Below the pieces are notes generated by a model, which saw nothing but the letters and a program-made list of their open reading frames with translations, ran no database searches and had not been told where the DNA came from. Source: Clostridiales bacterium (lineage in GTDB: Bacteria > Bacillota > Clostridia > Lachnospirales > Lachnospiraceae). From it: DNA of 64,000 nucleotides. The DNA is taken from NCBI GenBank assembly GCA_018365455.1, contig JAGZJZ010000021.1, positions 1 to 64,000 on the forward strand, written 5' to 3'. Positions 16,324 to 24,592 of the stretch are shown piece after piece; the first letter of the stretch is position 1, and every line of letters begins with the position of its first letter. A program made the position numbers and the translations under genes.

Positions 16324-17349
16324 ATGAGCAAGAAAGTAATAACATTTGGAGAAATTATGCTGAGACTGGCACCGGAAGGATATTACCGGTTTGTGCAGGC
16401 TGAAAATTATGGTGCGACTTATGGCGGAGGAGAAGCAAATGTAGCTGTTTCCCTGGCGAATTATGGACTGGACGCAGCTTTTGTAACCAAGCTTCCCAAA
16501 CACGAAATTGGCCAGGCGGGAGTGAATTCTCTTCGCAGATTTGGAGTGGACACTTCTTATATCACAAGAGGCGGAGACCGCGTGGGCATCTATTTTCTGG
16601 AAAAAGGTGCAAGCCAGAGACCAAGTAAAGTAATCTATGACCGTGCCGGTTCTTCCATAGCAGCAGCAACCACTGCGGATTTTGACTGGGATCAGATTTT
16701 AGAAGGAGCGAATTGGTTCCATTTTACCGGAATTACGCCTGCATTAGGAGACAACGTAACAGAAATCTGTCTGGAGGCCTGCAAAAAAGCAAAGGAAAAA
16801 GGGATTACCGTAAGCTGTGATTTGAATTACCGTAACAAGCTCTGGTCAAAAGAAAAAGCGGGTCAGGTAATGGGTCAACTTTGTAAATACATGGATGTAT
16901 GTATTGCCAATGAGGAAGATGCCAGCGATGTATTCGGGATCAAAGCAGCAAATACAGATGTAACTTCCGGAAAAGTAAACCATGAGGGATATAAAGATGT
17001 TGCCAAACAGCTGGCTGAAAGATTTGGATTCTCTAAAGTGGCAATTACCCTTCGCGGCTCCATTTCTGCAAATGACAACAATTGGGCAGCCATGCTCTAT
17101 GACGGAAGTGATTTCTACTTCAGCAAGAGCTATCTCATGCATATCGTAGACCGTGTAGGTGGAGGGGATTCCTTCGGCGGCGGATTAATCTACGCATGCT
17201 TAAATGATTTTGCACCCCAGCAGACCATTGAATTTGCAGTTGCGGCAAGCTGTCTGAAGCACAGCATTGAAGGTGACTTCAATCAGGTATCCGTTGATGA
17301 AGTGATGAAACTTGCCGGCGGAGACGGATCAGGACGTGTACAGAGATAA
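16324..17349 (+). CDS. 2-keto-3-deoxygluconate kinase (PfkB family)
   Basis: Sugar kinase of 341 residues. ITFGEIMLRLAPEG at the start, the YGGGEANVAVSLANYG substrate block and the DRVGGGDSFGGGLIYA catalytic block near the C-terminus place it in the KdgK/ribokinase group. It converts 2-keto-3-deoxygluconate to KDPG, the substrate of the aldolase encoded just upstream, so the pair forms the lower part of a uronate/pectin or gluconate degradation route. An insertion of about 20 residues around residue 200-215 is typical of Clostridia homologues. GGAGG precedes the ATG. Confidence 0.85.
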   Translation: MSKKVITFGEIMLRLAPEGYYRFVQAENYGATYGGGEANVAVSLANYGLDAAFVTKLPKHEIGQAGVNSLRRFGVDTSYITRGGDRVGIYFLEKGASQRPSKVIYDRAGSSIAAATTADFDWDQILEGANWFHFTGITPALGDNVTEICLEACKKAKEKGITVSCDLNYRNKLWSKEKAGQVMGQLCKYMDVCIANEEDASDVFGIKAANTDVTSGKVNHEGYKDVAKQLAERFGFSKVAITLRGSISANDNNWAAMLYDGSDFYFSKSYLMHIVDRVGGGDSFGGGLIYACLNDFAPQQTIEFAVAASCLKHSIEGDFNQVSVDEVMKLAGGDGSGRVQR

Positions 17350-17521
17350 GGAATTGCCTGAAAAACAGCGGTATTATAAATGTGAAACAGTCATAATACC
17401 ATGATTATATTAGCTATGAAAACATCCTGTGTCTATATGGGGAAAACAAACGTTATAGACAATTAGGTGTATCTGACAGAACAGGATGTATAAATAGATC
17501 AATCCTAAAATGTAAAATGAA

Positions 17522-17566
17522 AGAATAAGCATATAATTATTTGCCGATTATATGCTTATTCTTTTT
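17522..17566 (+). terminator. Terminator of the KDPG aldolase / KDG kinase operon
   Basis: AGAATAAGCATATAAT (17522-17537) pairs perfectly over 16 bases with 17547-17562. The loop is nine bases and a TTTT run follows, 170 bases after the kinase stop. Confidence 0.9.
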
Positions 17567-17601
17567 GTGTCAATAAGATCCTTATGCTTCACTTCAAGTC
17601 T

Positions 17602-18672
17602 TTAAATGTTTTCCACTTCCTGCCGGCAGGCAAATAGCGTACAGCCCCCTTGATGGATGTCTGCCTTTTCTTCAATCGCCCTAACTTTTTTGAAGAAATC
17701 TGACTGCAGAACTTCTAAGAGAGATGCCTGGGTCAGGTTTAACTTTGAATATGGTGAAAAAGGACATGGTTCTGCGCCGCCTGCCGGATTGATATGGAAA
17801 AATCCCCGTCCGGCTGCAAGACAGCCCCCCATGGCTGCTTCATCCCCCGGAAATGATAAAATAATCATTTTTTCGCAAGCTGCTTTTAAAACCTGTACAT
17901 CTGCCTGTAACTGGTTTAGATCGTCATCGTTTAAGACCAGAGATTCCGTTCCTTTTTCTACCGGGACATATTCCACATAAAAGATGATACTGCAGCCCTG
18001 GCTTTGAAGTTCGTCAACAAATTTTCTGCCGGTAACGTATTCCAGGTTGTGGTGGGTAACGGTGACAGAGGTGCCATACAATATTTGCCGCTGTTTTAGC
18101 TCTGACATAACGTTGGAGAGCTGATCAGAGATACCTGCGCCTCTTCGCAGGTCGGTGTCAGCGGCAGTACCTTCCATACTGAGCACCGGAATTAAATTGC
18201 GGCAGTCGTGAAACAGATCTATGTACGCTCCGTCAATCATTGTGCCGTTTGTAAAAACGGGAAAGATTATATCGGGATAGTTCCCCGCCAGGGAGAGAAT
18301 ATCTTTGCGAAGAAGCGGCTCACCTCCCGCCAAAAGGATAAAGGATATGCCAAGTGCATTAGCCTGTTCAAATATACTTTTCCAGTGGGAGACATCCATT
18401 TCAGTTTTCTGGTGATGGTCGCTGCACGCCCCGTCAGCCCTGGCATAACACCCGGTACAATGGAGGTTGCAGCGGGAAGCTATGCTTGCAATCAGGAAAG
18501 GGGGAATATGGATGCCTCTTTGTTCCTGTTCGGCTCTTATTTTTGCGTTTCTCGTAAGCTGAGGTGTGAAATCCATTATAAAGCGGCGGTTTTTCTTATC
18601 CTTAAAATAAAATGCAGCTGCAGTCCGGGCAATAGACAGGATGCCCTGATTCATAAATAAACTAATATCCAT
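17602..18672 (-). CDS. Radical SAM protein of unknown function
   Basis: Protein of 356 residues with the radical-SAM cluster motif C68-x3-C72-x2-C75 (SRCNLHCTGC) near the N-terminus, a GGEPLL block that contacts SAM, and further cysteines in the C-terminal part (GGCLAAGRG, EPCPFSP, GGCTLFACR). These suggest a SPASM-like auxiliary cluster region. Enzymes with this layout modify peptides or act as anaerobic maturases, but no partner peptide is seen. A TTG at 18687 extends the frame, but the ATG at 18672 is better placed behind AAAGGGAA. It follows the TetR gene by 11 bases and must share its autoregulated promoter. Confidence 0.8.
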   Translation of the reverse strand: MDISLFMNQGILSIARTAAAFYFKDKKNRRFIMDFTPQLTRNAKIRAEQEQRGIHIPPFLIASIASRCNLHCTGCYARADGACSDHHQKTEMDVSHWKSIFEQANALGISFILLAGGEPLLRKDILSLAGNYPDIIFPVFTNGTMIDGAYIDLFHDCRNLIPVLSMEGTAADTDLRRGAGISDQLSNVMSELKQRQILYGTSVTVTHHNLEYVTGRKFVDELQSQGCSIIFYVEYVPVEKGTESLVLNDDDLNQLQADVQVLKAACEKMIILSFPGDEAAMGGCLAAGRGFFHINPAGGAEPCPFSPYSKLNLTQASLLEVLQSDFFKKVRAIEEKADIHQGGCTLFACRQEVENI

Positions 18673-18683
18673 AGCGTTCCCTT

Positions 18684-19310
18684 TCAATGTGGTGTGCGGT
18701 AGAGCTGTTCAAATTGGTCGATGTGCTTCTCTAATAATTGCAGTGCCTCTGCTTCCAGTTCGGGATGATTATCATACTGGTTGATCAGCAGAAAGATGGG
18801 AGAATAAAAATTAAGTGCCAGAATCTTTGGATCCAACTCTTTAAAATATTTTCTTTTGACCATTTCTCCGAACAGCTGGGTTTGAAAATCCAGGGGCAAG
18901 CGGAAGAAAAACGAATGAAAAGTTTCACCCGCCTTGGTGCTTTTAAACTGTTCTATGGTTAACATACGTCGGAATTTAGAAGCTTCTTCGGATTTTAACC
19001 AGAATAAAAACATGGACTTTGTCATTTCTTTTAAAGGGTTAAGACCATTTTTAATATAGGCTCCTGCCACCTGGGACAGATCACCGTCGGGAATATGAAA
19101 TTCCTGGGCTACAATGGCATACTGTCCTTCAATCCGTTTGATAATGGTATCAAATATATCCTGTTTGTTTTTAAAATGCCTGTAGAGGGCACTTTCACGG
19201 ATACCAACAGCTCCCGAAATCTCCCGTACAGATACACCATCATATCCATGATCAGAAAACAGGCGCAGTGCTTCCTGCAGGATCAGTTCTTTTGTATTAC
19301 GTTTTGGCAT
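18684..19310 (-). CDS. TetR-family transcriptional regulator
   Basis: One-component repressor of 208 residues. The N-terminal helix-turn-helix is clear (LFSDHGYDGVSVREIS, then VGIRESALYRHFKNKQDIFD). The ligand-binding domain is not similar to any subgroup I can name. It is the first gene of an operon with the radical SAM protein. Two 16-bp palindromic operators sit on its promoter (19335-19380), so it should repress its own operon until an unknown inducer binds. Confidence 0.88.
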   Translation of the reverse strand: MPKRNTKELILQEALRLFSDHGYDGVSVREISGAVGIRESALYRHFKNKQDIFDTIIKRIEGQYAIVAQEFHIPDGDLSQVAGAYIKNGLNPLKEMTKSMFLFWLKSEEASKFRRMLTIEQFKSTKAGETFHSFFFRLPLDFQTQLFGEMVKRKYFKELDPKILALNFYSPIFLLINQYDNHPELEAEALQLLEKHIDQFEQLYRTPH

Positions 19311-19334
19311 GGTACTCCTTTCTGATAAAAAAAA

Positions 19335-19387
19335 GTTAACATTTGTTCACTTAATGATATTATAGTTAACAAGCGTTCACATGTCAA
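19335..19387 (-). promoter_or_regulatory. TetR/radical-SAM promoter with two palindromic operators
   Basis: On the minus strand TTGACA (19387-19382), 17 bases and TATAAT (19364-19359) form a perfect consensus promoter. GTTAACAAGCGTTCAC (19365-19380) lies in the spacer and GTTAACATTTGTTCAC (19335-19350) at the start of the transcript. Both are imperfect palindromes of the form GTKAAC-N4-GTTMAC and are spaced 30 bp apart, i.e. on the same helix face. This is the classic arrangement for TetR-family autorepression. Confidence 0.85.
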
Positions 19388-19535
19388 GAGAAAAATTTGA
19401 CCAAAATTTTGCCCCCAATTTTCCTTAAGCTATTTATAAATTTACAAAATCTAAGAAAGATTTTCTGTAACAGTTCATGCTGTTTGAACGGATACGATTT
19501 TCTGAAAATCATTTTCACAAAATGGATTTACCGTA

Positions 19536-19564
19536 TTGACGTCCTCCGCTTTCTGTGATATATT
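19536..19564 (+). promoter_or_regulatory. Promoter of the ABC-F gene
   Basis: TTGACG at 19536-19541, 17-base spacer, TATATT at 19559-19564. The predicted transcript start near 19571 leaves a leader of about 330 bases before the ABC-F start, long enough for attenuation control. Confidence 0.75.
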
Positions 19565-19581
19565 ACAACTAATTTAGAGCA

Positions 19582-19635
19582 ATGGCTTTATGCCTGCTGC
19601 ATCTTAGAAAGAACGAGGTGTCTGTAAGAATATGA
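19582..19635 (+). CDS. Possible short leader peptide (17 residues) in the ABC-F leader
   Basis: An ATG-initiated frame encoding MALCLLHLRKNEVSVRI begins about ten bases after the predicted transcript start. The ribosome site is weak. It is listed only because antibiotic-inducible ABC-F genes are often preceded by short regulatory ORFs; it may be chance. Confidence 0.25.
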   Translation: MALCLLHLRKNEVSVRI

Positions 19636-19650
19636 TTATTTGAGGACTGA

Positions 19651-19803
19651 ATGAAACTTATGAAAAGTAAATGGAAAATGAAGGCTAAGATAAAATTAGT
19701 CTTGTTTGTTGTATTTACTCTGTTCAGTCTGAATCTATGCTTACGGATCATTTTTGATAATATTGAACAAGCTACAAAGCAAACCAGTACTCTTTCAGTT
19801 TGA
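19651..19803 (+). CDS. Small basic, membrane-like peptide (50 residues) in the ABC-F leader
   Basis: ATG at 19651 after GAGGA gives a 50-residue peptide with a strongly basic N-terminus (MKLMKSKWKMKAKIK), one hydrophobic segment (LVLFVVFTLFSLNLCL) and a polar tail. It ends 96 bases before the ABC-F start. I do not recognise a family. It could be a translated leader whose stalling by a ribosome-targeting antibiotic exposes the downstream gene, or an independent small membrane protein. Confidence 0.45.
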   Translation: MKLMKSKWKMKAKIKLVLFVVFTLFSLNLCLRIIFDNIEQATKQTSTLSV

Positions 19804-19899
19804 TAAGGGTATCGGATAGTTTGTATTACAGGTGCATTTTGCCTGCTTGTTTTCGTATGCTGATTTCCCTGCTGAACAGAGTGTTTAGGAGGGATTTTT

Positions 19900-21540
19900 T
19901 TGTTATTAAAAGTACAGAATTTAAAAAAAGGCTATGGGATTCAGGAGTTGTTCTGCATAGACCGGCTTACCATTGAAGAAGGAGACCGCATTGGACTGGT
20001 GGGGTTAAACGGCGCAGGAAAAAGTACGTTACTGCATATCCTGTATGGAAGTGAACGTGCAGATGAAGGAGAGATTAACAGATACTGTGATATTGCCATG
20101 ATTGAACAGTGTCAGGAAGAGGCGGATGATCAGCACAATCTGCTTGTCAGCCCCCAGCTTCTCAGTCGGATGCAGATAAAAGATTCTGCCTGCAAAAGCG
20201 GCGGAGAGAAGACAAGACAGGCAATCGCAGCGGCTTTATCCCAGGGGAGCGGGCTTCTGTTTGCAGATGAACCAACAACCAATCTGGATGTGAAAGGGAT
20301 AGAAACGCTGGAAAAAATGCTTATGGGATACCGGGGCGCCTTTGTATTGATTTCCCATGACCGGTATCTGCTGGACAAAGTATGTACCTCGATCTGGGAG
20401 ATTGAGGAGGGGAAACTTCGTGTGTTCCCAGGGCGCTATTCTCAGTGGAAGGAGCAGAAAGAACGGGAACGGGAATTTGCAATGTTTGAATTTGAGCAGT
20501 ACCAGCAGGAGCGTAAAAGGATCACGATTGCCATGAATCAGGTGAAGAATGAAGCATCCCAGATGTTAAAACCACCAAAGCAGATGGGGCACAGTGAGTG
20601 GATGCTGTATAAGGGTGTGGCGAGAGAACAGCAGAAAAATGTTCAGAGCAGAGGCAAAGCCATGGAAAAACGCCTGGAAAAGCTGGAGGTCAAAGAAAAA
20701 CCGAAAGAACTGGCGCCTGTGGTGATGCGGCTGGGCATGGATAATCCATTGACTGGGAAGACGGCAGTGAGAATACAGGGGCTGACGGTCCAGTACGGGA
20801 AGAAGATGGTTCTAAATGAAGCAGATCTGACATTGAAGGCAAATAAATGTACCGTTTTGATGGGGGAAAATGGAACCGGAAAGTCTACGCTGATTAAAAA
20901 GATTATGGAACATCATCCTTCTGTATATTTGAATCCGGATGTTAAAATCGGTTATTTTTCACAGGAACACGAAACACTGGACATCAATAAGACCGTTTTG
21001 GAAAATGTAAGGGCTGACTCTAATTTAAAGGAGCATGTGATTCGCTGTATTCTGGCAAATCTCTATCTTACTGAACAGCATATTCATAAACCGGTCTCCG
21101 TATTATCAGGGGGAGAACGGGCGAAAGTAATGCTGGCAAGGCTGATGGCTTCTGATGTGAATGTATTAATCCTGGACGAACCTACGAACCATATTGATAT
21201 GTATACTGCAGAAGCGCTGGAAGGATTGCTGGATAAGTGGGAAGGGACCATGCTGATCGTCACCCATGACAGAAGTCTGGCTAAAAACACGGCGGACCGA
21301 TTGGTATTTCTGGAGAATGGAAAATTAGAGACATTCGAGGGAAACTGGGAAGCGTATGAGCAGGAAAAAGAACGTGCATCCAAACCGAAAGAAGTGCTGC
21401 AGCTTGATAAGACACTGCTGAGTATGAAGATGGCAGAACTGAGTATGCGGCTGCGCAAGCCAAAAAAAGGTGATAATGTGCTGAAATTAAAGGAAGAGCT
21501 GGATCAGGTGACGGAGGCTTATTATCAGGTAAATCAATAA
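19900..21540 (+). CDS. ABC-F ribosome-protection-type ATPase (Lsa/VmlR/Vga-like)
   Basis: Soluble protein of 546 residues with two ABC domains and no membrane segments. First domain: GLNGAGKST, CKSGGEKTRQ, LLFADEPTTNLD. Second: GENGTGKST, VLSGGERAKV, VLILDEPTNHID. A long basic alpha-helical linker between them (about residues 180-270, with PPKQMGHSEWMLYKGVAREQ) is of the kind that reaches into the ribosomal exit site in antibiotic-resistance ABC-F proteins. Homologues dislodge lincosamides, pleuromutilins or streptogramins from the 50S subunit; the drug spectrum cannot be read here. Translation starts at TTG 19900, five bases after AGGAGGGA. The long leader suggests drug-inducible attenuation. 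Confidence 0.85.
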   Translation: MLLKVQNLKKGYGIQELFCIDRLTIEEGDRIGLVGLNGAGKSTLLHILYGSERADEGEINRYCDIAMIEQCQEEADDQHNLLVSPQLLSRMQIKDSACKSGGEKTRQAIAAALSQGSGLLFADEPTTNLDVKGIETLEKMLMGYRGAFVLISHDRYLLDKVCTSIWEIEEGKLRVFPGRYSQWKEQKEREREFAMFEFEQYQQERKRITIAMNQVKNEASQMLKPPKQMGHSEWMLYKGVAREQQKNVQSRGKAMEKRLEKLEVKEKPKELAPVVMRLGMDNPLTGKTAVRIQGLTVQYGKKMVLNEADLTLKANKCTVLMGENGTGKSTLIKKIMEHHPSVYLNPDVKIGYFSQEHETLDINKTVLENVRADSNLKEHVIRCILANLYLTEQHIHKPVSVLSGGERAKVMLARLMASDVNVLILDEPTNHIDMYTAEALEGLLDKWEGTMLIVTHDRSLAKNTADRLVFLENGKLETFEGNWEAYEQEKERASKPKEVLQLDKTLLSMKMAELSMRLRKPKKGDNVLKLKEELDQVTEAYYQVNQ

Positions 21541-21635
21541 ACTGCAAAAAATAAATTGCAAAAAGCTCCAAAAAACTACACAATATGAACTGCCGTGAGA
21601 AGCTGTAAAAAAGTAAATCAATAATAGGAAGAAAA

Positions 21636-21702
21636 AAAAAACTGTATGGCATTTGGTGAAGCTGGAATCTATCCGGTTTCTGCAACTGTACATGCAGTTT
21701 TT
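21636..21702 (+). terminator. Probable terminator after the ABC-F gene
   Basis: AAAAACTGTATG (21636-21647) can pair with CATGCAGTTTTT (21691-21702), 12 bp including one G-U pair, followed by ATTATT. The loop is long (43 bases), so confidence is moderate. The preceding 100 bases are A-rich and hold no gene. Confidence 0.5.
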
Positions 21703-21764
21703 ATTATTTAGCCAGGTCATTATCATACGCATAGCTCCAATTTTTTAGTTCCATTTTTTCTTCT

Positions 21765-22691
21765 TTATGACATAAATATAAGATATCTATCCAAACCAAT
21801 TCCACTTATTAAACAACGCTCTTTTTTATTCCCAAGCATTTGATAAGTCCAATCAACAAATCCACCATCAATTATTTCTATAATTTCACTACCCTTTACA
21901 AGAGATATCTTAAAATTTATTCCTTTATAGTAATTGTTATGAATATCATCATTTTGAATTGATATGTTTGTATTTGGGAATATAAGTTTGAATGTGTTTA
22001 GCATTTTATCGAAAAATCCTTCACTATCTTTGTACCCATTTCTTCTGCGTAATATAATAGAGAAGCAACCGTTTTCTTTTTCATTTAAGATTTCTTTATA
22101 ATAATTTAAATGCTTTTCTAACAATTCTTTCTCACATGCATAGGAACCTGTATCTTTTCCAGATGAAACCATACAATATAAACCAAAGTGGGAGTAGAAA
22201 TTTTTACCTGAAAAGTTTTGCGCTCTCATGGTTCTAGCCGTAGTTGCTAAATGAATGGGTGTCTCATTACTTTCTTCTTTTCTTTTCAATTTATCGGCAA
22301 TAATAATTGCTAGCATATTTGAGGGGGCTGAAAGTATTTCAGTTCCTCGTAGAGCACTAACAATATTATATTGGTTAACAGAACCAAAGACACTACAACT
22401 ACCTAATGGAGCAGAAGGTGAAAGCATAGTTGTTTTGATACCTATTTCATGTGCTTTTTTCAATAGGTGAGACTCTAAGGTGTGAAATTTTTCTGGGTCA
22501 ATATTACTAGGAGTAGTAAATCTATTTATTTGAAATGATTTCAGAATATCCATTGCATTTTGATTATCTACTTGTCTTTTAAACACTTCTAGTAAAAGTG
22601 AGTTTAAATCTGATTTTGATAAAGATGATAATTTATTGATGATATCCTTGTCTCCAACTTCATTTAAAATACTGTTCAAAATTTTATTCAT
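21765..22691 (-). CDS. HisRS-core-like orphan protein (class II aminoacyl-tRNA synthetase fold)
   Basis: Protein of 308 residues with no name that I recognise. The C-terminal two thirds resemble the catalytic core of histidyl-tRNA synthetase/HisZ. A motif-2-like block is ARTMRAQ followed by FYSHFGLYCMV (compare FRYERP...RQFHQFGVEVF). The IIDGGFVDWTYQMLG segment is comparable to GGRYDGLVEQLGG, and the motif-3-like SGIGLDRYL matches GxGxxR. The anticodon-binding domain is absent and no hisG is nearby. The first 90 residues are a separate, mainly helical region. The gene is clearly more A+T rich than its neighbours and stands alone, suggesting acquisition. GGAGG eight bases upstream selects the ATG at 22691 over the in-frame ATG at 22706. 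Confidence 0.7.
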   Translation of the reverse strand: MNKILNSILNEVGDKDIINKLSSLSKSDLNSLLLEVFKRQVDNQNAMDILKSFQINRFTTPSNIDPEKFHTLESHLLKKAHEIGIKTTMLSPSAPLGSCSVFGSVNQYNIVSALRGTEILSAPSNMLAIIIADKLKRKEESNETPIHLATTARTMRAQNFSGKNFYSHFGLYCMVSSGKDTGSYACEKELLEKHLNYYKEILNEKENGCFSIILRRRNGYKDSEGFFDKMLNTFKLIFPNTNISIQNDDIHNNYYKGINFKISLVKGSEIIEIIDGGFVDWTYQMLGNKKERCLISGIGLDRYLIFMS

Positions 22692-23029
22692 TATGAAAAC
22701 CTCCATTTTATTCTTCTTAATTTCATTATAAAATGCTTCTAATAACCATACTAGGTCGTTTGACCCAAATACTTATCAACGTATCAAGGCTCATTCGTTG
22801 GTAGTAAATTAGTAGTAAAACGGCTTTGTTAGTCCTGTAGAAATGCGGATAGGTACTGTGTTTTAGTGGATAATCAGATTTTTACTGCGTTTTTACCATA
22901 AAAAATATATAATTTGTACATTTTATATGGAATGTGAGATGGGTATTTCACAGTTATTATGGTATAGTGAAAGAAAAAGACTCTGGTATTAGAACCTGTT
23001 TGAAAAAAGAAGAGAGGGTGGCATATTTT

Positions 23030-24592
23030 ATGATACGGGTAATGTTGGTGGATGATGAAGTGCTGGCACTTGAATTTTTAAAGGAAGTCATTGACTGGAA
23101 TCATCACGGATTTCAGATTGTGGGGCAGGCGCTCAATGGAAAACGGGCATTGGAATTATTTCAGAAAGAAAATCCTCATATTATTATTTCGGATATTAAA
23201 ATGTCCGTCATGGATGGTCTGGAATTGTCTAAGAGGGTGAAGGAGTTGAATCCCCATACCAAGATTATACTTCTGTCTGCATATAAGGATTTCGAATATG
23301 CAAAAAAGGGAATTCAGTATGGTGTATCCAATTATTTGCTGAAGCATGAAATTAATGAGGCGACCCTGCTGGGGGAACTGAATAAAGTTAAGTCGGAAAT
23401 CTACAGCGAAGAAGAATGGCAGCAGGCGAAAAAACGTTATTTCGTAAAGAATATTATATACGATGCCCCGAAAGAAGAGAACATGAAGGGGAGTACAGGA
23501 GTGGGGAATCAGCTGTTTATGATTATGCTGCAGTTCAACAAGCCTCTTTTTTATGATGATGGAAAAAGAGATCGTCCGCCTGCAGGTTTTCACACAATTA
23601 TGGAAAGCCTGCGTAAAGAACCGGTATCGAAAATCACTTATGTAACCGATGTGCAGATCAGCGAAGATAACTACCTGGTTTTATATAATGCGGATCAGAT
23701 ACGCAGTGAATATGAAGCAGAGGAATTCATCTATCAAAAGGCATTGTATGTAGAGCGGGTTATCAGGGAATCAGGGGAAGGACTCTATGGAATCCTTTGC
23801 AGCAGAAGGTTTTTACACAATCAGGTTGCAGCTACATTTCGTGAGCTTTCCAGGAAAATCCGTTACAGCCCATTTATGAAGCAGAATAAATACTGCTTTC
23901 TGGATCAGATTCCGGCAGGAGATCCGGATGAAGAGGTGGAGCTGTTAAAGGAATTTGAACTGCTGGACTGGAATCTAAACCAGGCAGAGGAGGAGTGGAG
24001 CAGGGGGCTGGATAGGATGTTTCAAGCGTTTTACAGCCCGAAATGGAATTTATCTGTACTGAAAAACTTCTTATCAACCTGGCAGTATTATGAGAAGAAG
24101 TGGGAAGATAAGCTTCATATGGATGATGACAAATGCAAGCAGGCATGTTATACAGTTGACCAGTTAAGAGCATATTGTGAGTCTTGCTGCAGGAGGATCT
24201 GTATGGAAATACAGCAGGAGAAAGAGAACTCCTATTCCGTAAATGTCAGACAGATCATAAGTTTCATACAGGAGCATTTTCAGGAAGAACTGACGCTGGA
24301 TTACATAGGATGTAAATTTCAAATGAATGGCGTTTACTTAGGGCAGCTTTTTAAAAAGGAAGTAGGAACTACCTTTTTAAAATTTCTCACAGACTATCGC
24401 CTCAGCCAGGCTAAGAAAATGCTGGAGGATGGACAGTATCAGGTGGCAGAAGTGGCTGAACGGGTGGGATATAAGACAAGCCAGTATTTCAGCCAGATTT
24501 TTTATAAGTATATGAGGATAACGCCGCAGGATTATAAAAAATGGGGGAAACAGGGTGGAAAAGAAAAGCTTAAAGAAAAGAATCTTGACTAA
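23030..24592 (+). CDS. YesN-type response regulator with AraC DNA-binding domain (second locus)
   Basis: Regulator of 520 residues: receiver domain with phosphoacceptor Asp in IIISDIKMSVMDG (about residue 55), a long central region of about 280 residues, and a C-terminal AraC double helix-turn-helix (FQMNGVYLGQLFKKEVG, VGYKTSQYFSQIFYK). The frame is open from 22934, but the ATG at 23030 is chosen because it follows a GAGAGGGTGG ribosome site and begins the receiver domain (MIRVMLVDDE). It overlaps the sensor kinase gene by 38 bases and precedes a solute-binding protein/permease/GH35 set, which it probably activates. Confidence 0.9.
   Translation: MIRVMLVDDEVLALEFLKEVIDWNHHGFQIVGQALNGKRALELFQKENPHIIISDIKMSVMDGLELSKRVKELNPHTKIILLSAYKDFEYAKKGIQYGVSNYLLKHEINEATLLGELNKVKSEIYSEEEWQQAKKRYFVKNIIYDAPKEENMKGSTGVGNQLFMIMLQFNKPLFYDDGKRDRPPAGFHTIMESLRKEPVSKITYVTDVQISEDNYLVLYNADQIRSEYEAEEFIYQKALYVERVIRESGEGLYGILCSRRFLHNQVAATFRELSRKIRYSPFMKQNKYCFLDQIPAGDPDEEVELLKEFELLDWNLNQAEEEWSRGLDRMFQAFYSPKWNLSVLKNFLSTWQYYEKKWEDKLHMDDDKCKQACYTVDQLRAYCESCCRRICMEIQQEKENSYSVNVRQIISFIQEHFQEELTLDYIGCKFQMNGVYLGQLFKKEVGTTFLKFLTDYRLSQAKKMLEDGQYQVAEVAERVGYKTSQYFSQIFYKYMRITPQDYKKWGKQGGKEKLKEKNLD

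Noticed and set aside
22741..22860. Possible remnant of a mobile-element integrase next to the A+T-rich orphan gene
   Set aside because: The stretch looks foreign, but neither strand gives more than about 25 codons without a stop and no recombinase motif can be read.
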